A DNA stretch of 64,000 nt from an uncultured Oscillospiraceae bacterium (GTDB lineage Bacteria > Bacillota > Clostridia > Oscillospirales > Ruminococcaceae). How positions within the stretch are numbered: the first letter of the stretch is position 1; every line of letters begins with the position of its first letter. Positions 52,780 to 64,000 of the stretch are shown piece by piece. The stretch covers positions 54,074 through 118,073 of the forward strand of contig CAKSWY010000003.1 of NCBI GenBank assembly GCA_934513685.1, read 5' to 3'. The notes beneath the pieces were generated by a model. It ran no database searches. It saw nothing but the letters and a program-made list of their open reading frames with translations, and was not told where the DNA came from. Both the position numbers and the translations under genes were made by a program.

Positions 52780-53247
52780 GTGCATATTACTCAGGAAGCC
52801 GATTATGCGGTGCGCATTGTTTACTGCCTGGCCAGAGAGGCCCGGCGGATGGACGCCCGCACCATCAGCGAGCAGATGGCCATCTCTCTGCGCTTTTCCC
52901 TCAAAATTCTGGGCAAGCTGGCCCAGAGCGGGCTGGTGGTAAGCTACAAGGGCAACCGGGGCGGGTATGAGCTTTCCCGCCCGGCGGCCCAGATCACCCT
53001 GCGGCAGGTGATCGAGGCGGTGGAAGGCCCGTACCGGCTTTCCCGCTGTTTGGGCGAGGATGCAGGCGAGTGCAGCCGGGGTGCTTCCGGGTGCTGCGCC
53101 TTCCAGCGGGTGTTCGGCCGCATCAGCGGCACCATCAACCGGGAGCTGGAGGCCGTGAACTTTGAAATGCTGCTGGGGGACGCCGAGCACCTGCCGGACC
53201 GGCAGACCACTTCGGCGGCGGAGAACCCGGCGGCGGCCGCACAATAA
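52780..53247 (+). CDS. Rrf2-family transcriptional regulator with cysteine cluster
   Basis: 155-residue winged-helix protein (MHITQEADYAVRIVYCLA, ISLRFSLKILGKLAQSGLVVSYKGNRGGY). Three cysteine positions Cys90, Cys98 and Cys105/Cys106 in CLGEDAGECSRGASGCC match the spacing of the Fe-S ligands of IscR/NsrR-type sensors, so an iron-sulphur or redox/NO sensor is likely. GTG start after AAAGGAGCG. It is transcribed alone from a strong extended promoter, between the rpoD operon and rpoBC. Targets unknown. Confidence 0.85.
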   Translation: MHITQEADYAVRIVYCLAREARRMDARTISEQMAISLRFSLKILGKLAQSGLVVSYKGNRGGYELSRPAAQITLRQVIEAVEGPYRLSRCLGEDAGECSRGASGCCAFQRVFGRISGTINRELEAVNFEMLLGDAEHLPDRQTTSAAENPAAAAQ

Positions 53248-53317
53248 ATACAAAAGTTCACACTGAGCCGGGCGTTTAACTACAAAAAATGAAAATTGAA
53301 AAAAGTAAAAAAACCTC

Positions 53318-53346
53318 TTGACATAGCCTTTTTTTGGCATTATACT
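53318..53346 (+). promoter_or_regulatory. rpoB promoter
   Basis: Perfect TTGACA (53318-53323), 17-bp spacer, TATACT (53341-53346); leader of about 158 nt to the rpoB start. The absence of rplJL upstream is a local rearrangement relative to most bacteria. Confidence 0.92.
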
Positions 53347-53510
53347 GCTATGGTATAACAAAATGGATTAGAACGCCCAAGACCACTTCGCATGTGCAAA
53401 AAAGCACCGAAAGTTTGTGAAAAACTCACAAAAACAGTGCCAGGATGCGGGGCTGGCCTTGTGCGCTTTGCCATCATATCCAATTCAAAGAAGAGGAGAG
53501 GACGCATTTT

Positions 53511-57353
<3,843 letters not shown>

Positions 57354-57408
57354 GGCAAGACCGACCCGAAGCATACACCACAGTTTCAATTAAGGAAGGG
57401 TTCGATTC

Positions 57409-60987
<3,579 letters not shown>

Positions 60988-61029
60988 GCAGCGCCTGACC
61001 GGGATGCGGCCTCAAACCTTATAGAGTAA

Positions 61030-61076
61030 AACACAGCGGTGCAGCCGCCCAAACGGGCCTGCACCGCTGTGTTTTT
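61030..61076 (+). terminator. Terminator after rpoC
   Basis: Long stem (AACACAGCGGTGCA with its complement, plus an inner GCCC/GGGC) and five T. Confidence 0.92.
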
Positions 61077-61433
61077 GCGTTTTGCGCCGAAATTGCATTA
61101 AAAGCGGCGGGAAAAGGCAGTATCGATCTGTGCGGGTTCGCCTGCATAAAATCTGCATATTCCGCTGCCATGTCTAACGCGGAAAATCACGGAACATCCT
61201 TGTGTGAAATGACAAAAATATTGAAACAGCGATAAATGCTGCGCTGCGTGACAAAGCACTTGAACAATCGGCGTTCCCACAAAGGCAAACCGTGCAAAAA
61301 ATGCCGAAAAGGCCGCAGGATTCTTTGCAGTGAAAATGAATATTTTTCCTCTGGATGGGCGAAGCTATAAAACAGGCCCAGAAGGCGGGCAGAAAAATTT
61401 TCGGATTTTTGACGTAAATATTGCAAATTTGTG
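61077..61433. other. Gene-free AT-richer region before the str operon
   Basis: Noticeably lower GC than the surroundings. I find no convincing gene; a 121-codon minus-strand frame overlaps the rpsL promoter and was rejected. Confidence 0.5.
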
Positions 61434-61462
61434 TTGACATCGGCCGCGGTTTCGGTTAGAAT
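61434..61462 (+). promoter_or_regulatory. str operon promoter
   Basis: Perfect TTGACA (61434-61439), 17-bp spacer, TAGAAT (61457-61462). Confidence 0.88.
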
Positions 61463-61469
61463 ATTATCG

Positions 61470-61518
61470 CTGTGCAAAGGCACAGCTATGTCCTTTCGGA
61501 CATGCCCCATTGCGGGGC
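61470..61518 (+). promoter_or_regulatory. Triple-hairpin leader of the str operon
   Basis: Three consecutive small hairpins: CTGTG/CACAG (61470-61485), ATGTCC/GGACAT (61488-61503) and GCCCC/GGGGC (61504-61518). They lie immediately upstream of the RBS region of rpsL and may be a ribosomal-protein or antitermination control element. Confidence 0.5.
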
Positions 61519-61551
61519 GAACCGCAAAATAACGAAAGAAAGGAGAAAACA

Positions 61552-61980
61552 ATGCCTACTTTTAACCAGCTCGTACGCAAAGGCCGTGAGGTCCTGGTTC
61601 AGAAGAGCACTGCGCCCGCTCTGCTGAAGAGCTACAACTCCCAGAAGAAGGCGTACACCGATCAGAACAGCCCCCAGAAGCGTGGCGTCTGCACCGCTGT
61701 CCGTACCATGACCCCCAAGAAGCCTAACTCCGCTCTGCGTAAGGTTGCCCGTGTTAAGCTCACGAATGGTATCGAGGTCACCTCTTACATTCCTGGTATC
61801 GGCCACAATCTGCAGGAGCACAGCGTCGTTCTGATCCGTGGCGGTCGTGTTAAGGACCTGCCTGGTGTTCGTTACCACATTATCCGTGGTACTCTGGATA
61901 CTCAGGGTGTGGCCAACCGCAACCAGTCCCGTTCCAAGTACGGTGCGAAGCGTCCCAAGGCCGGTGCTAAGAAGAAGTAA
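61552..61980 (+). CDS. rpsL: 30S ribosomal protein uS12
   Basis: 142 residues with the accuracy-centre PKKPNSALRK (Lys56/Lys57; both lysines present, so streptomycin-sensitive type) and IPGIGHNLQEHS. The protein has a slightly extended N-terminal and C-terminal basic tail compared with E. coli. AAAGGAG precedes ATG 61552. First gene of the rpsL-rpsG-fusA operon. Confidence 0.98.
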   Translation: MPTFNQLVRKGREVLVQKSTAPALLKSYNSQKKAYTDQNSPQKRGVCTAVRTMTPKKPNSALRKVARVKLTNGIEVTSYIPGIGHNLQEHSVVLIRGGRVKDLPGVRYHIIRGTLDTQGVANRNQSRSKYGAKRPKAGAKKK

Positions 61981-62132
61981 AAAATGACATTCCGCCAACA
62001 AAGGCTTTCTGATATAGATATTTGAGTGCGTGTGCGTGCGATAGTAGATAGAAGGATGGCTCTTTGTGGCACAACGGGAGTATTTTTACTTTCGAGTACC
62101 GATGATATCATTCTGTGAAGGAGGGAAGAAAG

Positions 62133-62603
62133 ATGCCTAGAAGAGGTAACGTTGCAAAGCGGGACGTTCTGGCGGATCCGCTTTACAATTCCAAAATGGT
62201 CACCCGGCTGATCAACAACATCATGCTGGATGGCAAGAAGGGTGTGGCCCAGAAGATCGTTTACGACGCTTTTGCTGAGGTTCAGGAGAAGACCGGCAAT
62301 GATCCCCTGGAGATGTTCGAGAAGGCTCTCGAGAACATCATGCCCAGCCTGGAGGTTAAGGCTCGCCGTGTGGGCGGTTCTACCTATCAGGTTCCCGTTG
62401 AGGTGCGTGCTGCCCGTCGTGAGACCCTGGGTCTGCGCTGGCTGACCACCTACTCCCGCGCCCGCAGCGAGCGCACCATGAGCGAGCGTCTGGCTCGTGA
62501 GATCATGGACGCCGTGAACGGTACCGGCAACGCCGTGAAGAAGCGCGAGGATACCCATAAGATGGCCGAGGCCAACAAGGCTTTCGCCCATTACCGCTAT
62601 TGA
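62133..62603 (+). CDS. rpsG: 30S ribosomal protein uS7
   Basis: 156 residues beginning MPRRGNVAKRDVLADPLYNS and containing RRVGGSTYQVPVEVR. Part of the 30S head, binds the 3' major domain of 16S rRNA and in other bacteria represses its own operon. GGAGGG precedes ATG 62133. The 152-bp gap after rpsL is longer than usual and may contain a control site. Confidence 0.97.
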   Translation: MPRRGNVAKRDVLADPLYNSKMVTRLINNIMLDGKKGVAQKIVYDAFAEVQEKTGNDPLEMFEKALENIMPSLEVKARRVGGSTYQVPVEVRAARRETLGLRWLTTYSRARSERTMSERLAREIMDAVNGTGNAVKKREDTHKMAEANKAFAHYRY

Positions 62604-62623
62604 TCCGTTGACAGGAGGTTGCT

Positions 62624-64000
62624 ATGGCTAGAGACGTTTCTCTGGAAATGACCCGAAACATCGGTATCATGGCCCACATCGACGCAGGCAAAACCACCAC
62701 CACCGAGCGTATTCTGTACTACACTGGCGTCAACCACAAGATTGGTGAGACCCATGATGGTGCGTCTACCATGGACTGGATGGAGCAGGAGAAGGAGCGT
62801 GGTATCACCATCACTTCTGCCGCTACTACCTGCTACTGGAGCCATACCGAGACTCAGCACGATCCCGCGGCCTACAAGAAGAATCGTCACCGGATCAACA
62901 TCATCGACACCCCGGGCCACGTGGACTTCACCGTTGAGGTGGAGCGCAGCCTGCGCGTTCTGGACGGTTCTGTGACCGTTCTGTGCGCCAAGGGTGGCGT
63001 TGAGCCTCAGTCTGAGACCGTTTGGCGTCAGGCTGATAACTACAAGGTGCCCCGTATGGTGTACGTCAACAAGATGGACATCATGGGTGCCAACTTCTAC
63101 CGCTGCGTGGATATGCTGCGCGACCGGCTGAAGTGCAACGCTGTGCCCATCCAGCTGCCCATCGGCAGTGAGGAGACCTTCAAGGGCATCATCGACCTGA
63201 TCGATATGAAGGCCGATGTGTACTACGATGACATGGGCGTTGATATCCGCGTGGAGGACATCCCCGAGGATATGAAGGAGAAGGCCCAGGAGTATCACGA
63301 CGCCATGATCGAAGCCATCGCCGAGAACGACGAGGCTCTCATGGAGAAGTACCTGGACGGTCAGGAACTGACCAAGGCTGAGATCAAGGCTGCTCTGCGC
63401 AAGGAAACCATCGCCAACACCGTGGTTCCCGTTACCTGCGGTACTTCTTACCGCAACAAGGGCGTGCAGAAGCTGCTGGATGCCATTGTGGACTACATGC
63501 CCGCCCCCACCGACATTGAGGACATCAAGGGCGTGAACCCCCGCACCGGCGAAGAGGAGAGCCGTCCCTCTGACGACAACGCTCCCTTTGCTGCTCTGGC
63601 GTTCAAGATTGCCACCGACCCCTTCGTTGGTAAGCTGTGCTTCTTCCGCGTGTACTCCGGTGTTGTCGAGGCCGGCACCACTGTGTACAACAGCGTGAAG
63701 GACAACAACGAGCGCATTGGCCGCATCCTGCAGATGCACGCCAATCATCGTAAGGACATCGAGTGCTGCTACGCCGGCGACATTGCCGCCGCTGTGGGCC
63801 TGAAGAACACCACCACCGGTGACACCCTGTGTGACCCCGCTCATCCCATCATTCTGGAGAGCATGGAGTTCCCCGAGCCCGTTATCCGCGTGGCCATCGA
63901 GCCCAAGACCAAGGCCGGTTCTGAGAAGATGGGTCTGGCTCTGGCCAAGCTGGCTGAGGAGGATCCCACCTTCCGCACCTGGACTGACGAGGAAACTGGT
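62624..64000 (+). CDS. fusA: Elongation factor G, N-terminal part (runs past the window)
   Basis: 459 residues are visible, with G1 AHIDAGKTT (17-25), G2 ERGITITSAA, G3 DTPGHVDF and G4 NKMD; the G' and domain II follow. EF-G drives translocation. The segment before G3 (CYWSHTETQHDPAAYKKNRHR) is slightly longer than in typical EF-G. The gene continues beyond 64000. AGGAGG precedes ATG 62624, 20 bp after rpsG. Confidence 0.97.
   Translation, partial: MARDVSLEMTRNIGIMAHIDAGKTTTTERILYYTGVNHKIGETHDGASTMDWMEQEKERGITITSAATTCYWSHTETQHDPAAYKKNRHRINIIDTPGHVDFTVEVERSLRVLDGSVTVLCAKGGVEPQSETVWRQADNYKVPRMVYVNKMDIMGANFYRCVDMLRDRLKCNAVPIQLPIGSEETFKGIIDLIDMKADVYYDDMGVDIRVEDIPEDMKEKAQEYHDAMIEAIAENDEALMEKYLDGQELTKAEIKAALRKETIANTVVPVTCGTSYRNKGVQKLLDAIVDYMPAPTDIEDIKGVNPRTGEEESRPSDDNAPFAALAFKIATDPFVGKLCFFRVYSGVVEAGTTVYNSVKDNNERIGRILQMHANHRKDIECCYAGDIAAAVGLKNTTTGDTLCDPAHPIILESMEFPEPVIRVAIEPKTKAGSEKMGLALAKLAEEDPTFRTWTDEETG

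Noticed and set aside
61187..61552. 121-codon minus-strand frame before rpsL
   Set aside because: It overlaps the str promoter and leader and lacks a plausible RBS or family signature.

Overview
The window reads as one contiguous chromosomal housekeeping segment from a GC-rich (roughly 60-65%) low-complexity-repeat-free Bacillota (Firmicutes) genome. Gene order is clostridial (gdpP-rplI-dnaB, tilS-hpt-ftsH, yaaL-bofA, dgt-dnaG-rpoD, DUF512-der-plsY, rpoB-rpoC, rpsL-rpsG-fusA). Zinc-binding L31 and L32, a BofA-like protein, a monomeric [FeFe] hydrogenase-like protein and strong G/C-ending codon preference point to an anaerobic gut Oscillospiraceae/Ruminococcaceae relative (Gemmiger/Faecalibacterium/Subdoligranulum-like). 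This assignment is inference; no 16S gene is present.

Layout. 1-7.8 kb: c-di-AMP phosphodiesterase tail, L9, replicative helicase, tRNA-lysidine synthetase, Hpt, FtsH and a zinc-ribbon membrane protein of unknown role. 7.9-12.5 kb: a divergent type IIA topoisomerase pair. 12.5-15.9 kb: secG, rnr, yaaL, bofA. 15.9-18.6 kb: a self-contained GntR (YtrA-like) regulator plus ABC transporter operon with a clear palindromic operator. 18.7-19.05 kb: RNase P RNA on the minus strand, divergent from an RluA-type pseudouridine synthase. 20-26.2 kb: an M23 peptidoglycan hydrolase, murA, walJ, rlmH and a WG-repeat lipoprotein. 26.3-30 kb, minus strand: PadR regulator, [FeFe] hydrogenase-like protein, mtaB. 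30.3-38.1 kb: D-Ala-D-Ala carboxypeptidase, pgi, a small P-loop protein, yceD-rpmF, DUF512-der-plsY. 38.5-42.4 kb: a four-gene Gld-type ABC export locus. 42.4-42.8 kb: an intergenic patch with a promoter, tandem hairpins and terminator (possible small RNA) opposite a 46-codon reading frame for a basic/amphipathic peptide. 42.8-48.3 kb: comM (minus), pgcA, a small membrane protein, rpmE, yigZ. 48.4-52.6 kb: the dgt-dnaG-rpoD macromolecular synthesis operon. 52.7-64 kb: an Rrf2 regulator, rpoBC, rpsL-rpsG-fusA (fusA runs off the end).

No insertion sequences, prophage, CRISPR, tRNA or integrase genes were recognised; this is core genome. The more unusual signals are small: a PlsY with a decarboxylase-like GIIGGADG N-terminus, an AT-rich promoter-like island inside tilS, palindromes around the hydrogenase/padR and gntR promoters, the 42.6 kb sRNA/peptide patch, and a strongly codon-biased small P-loop protein of unknown function.
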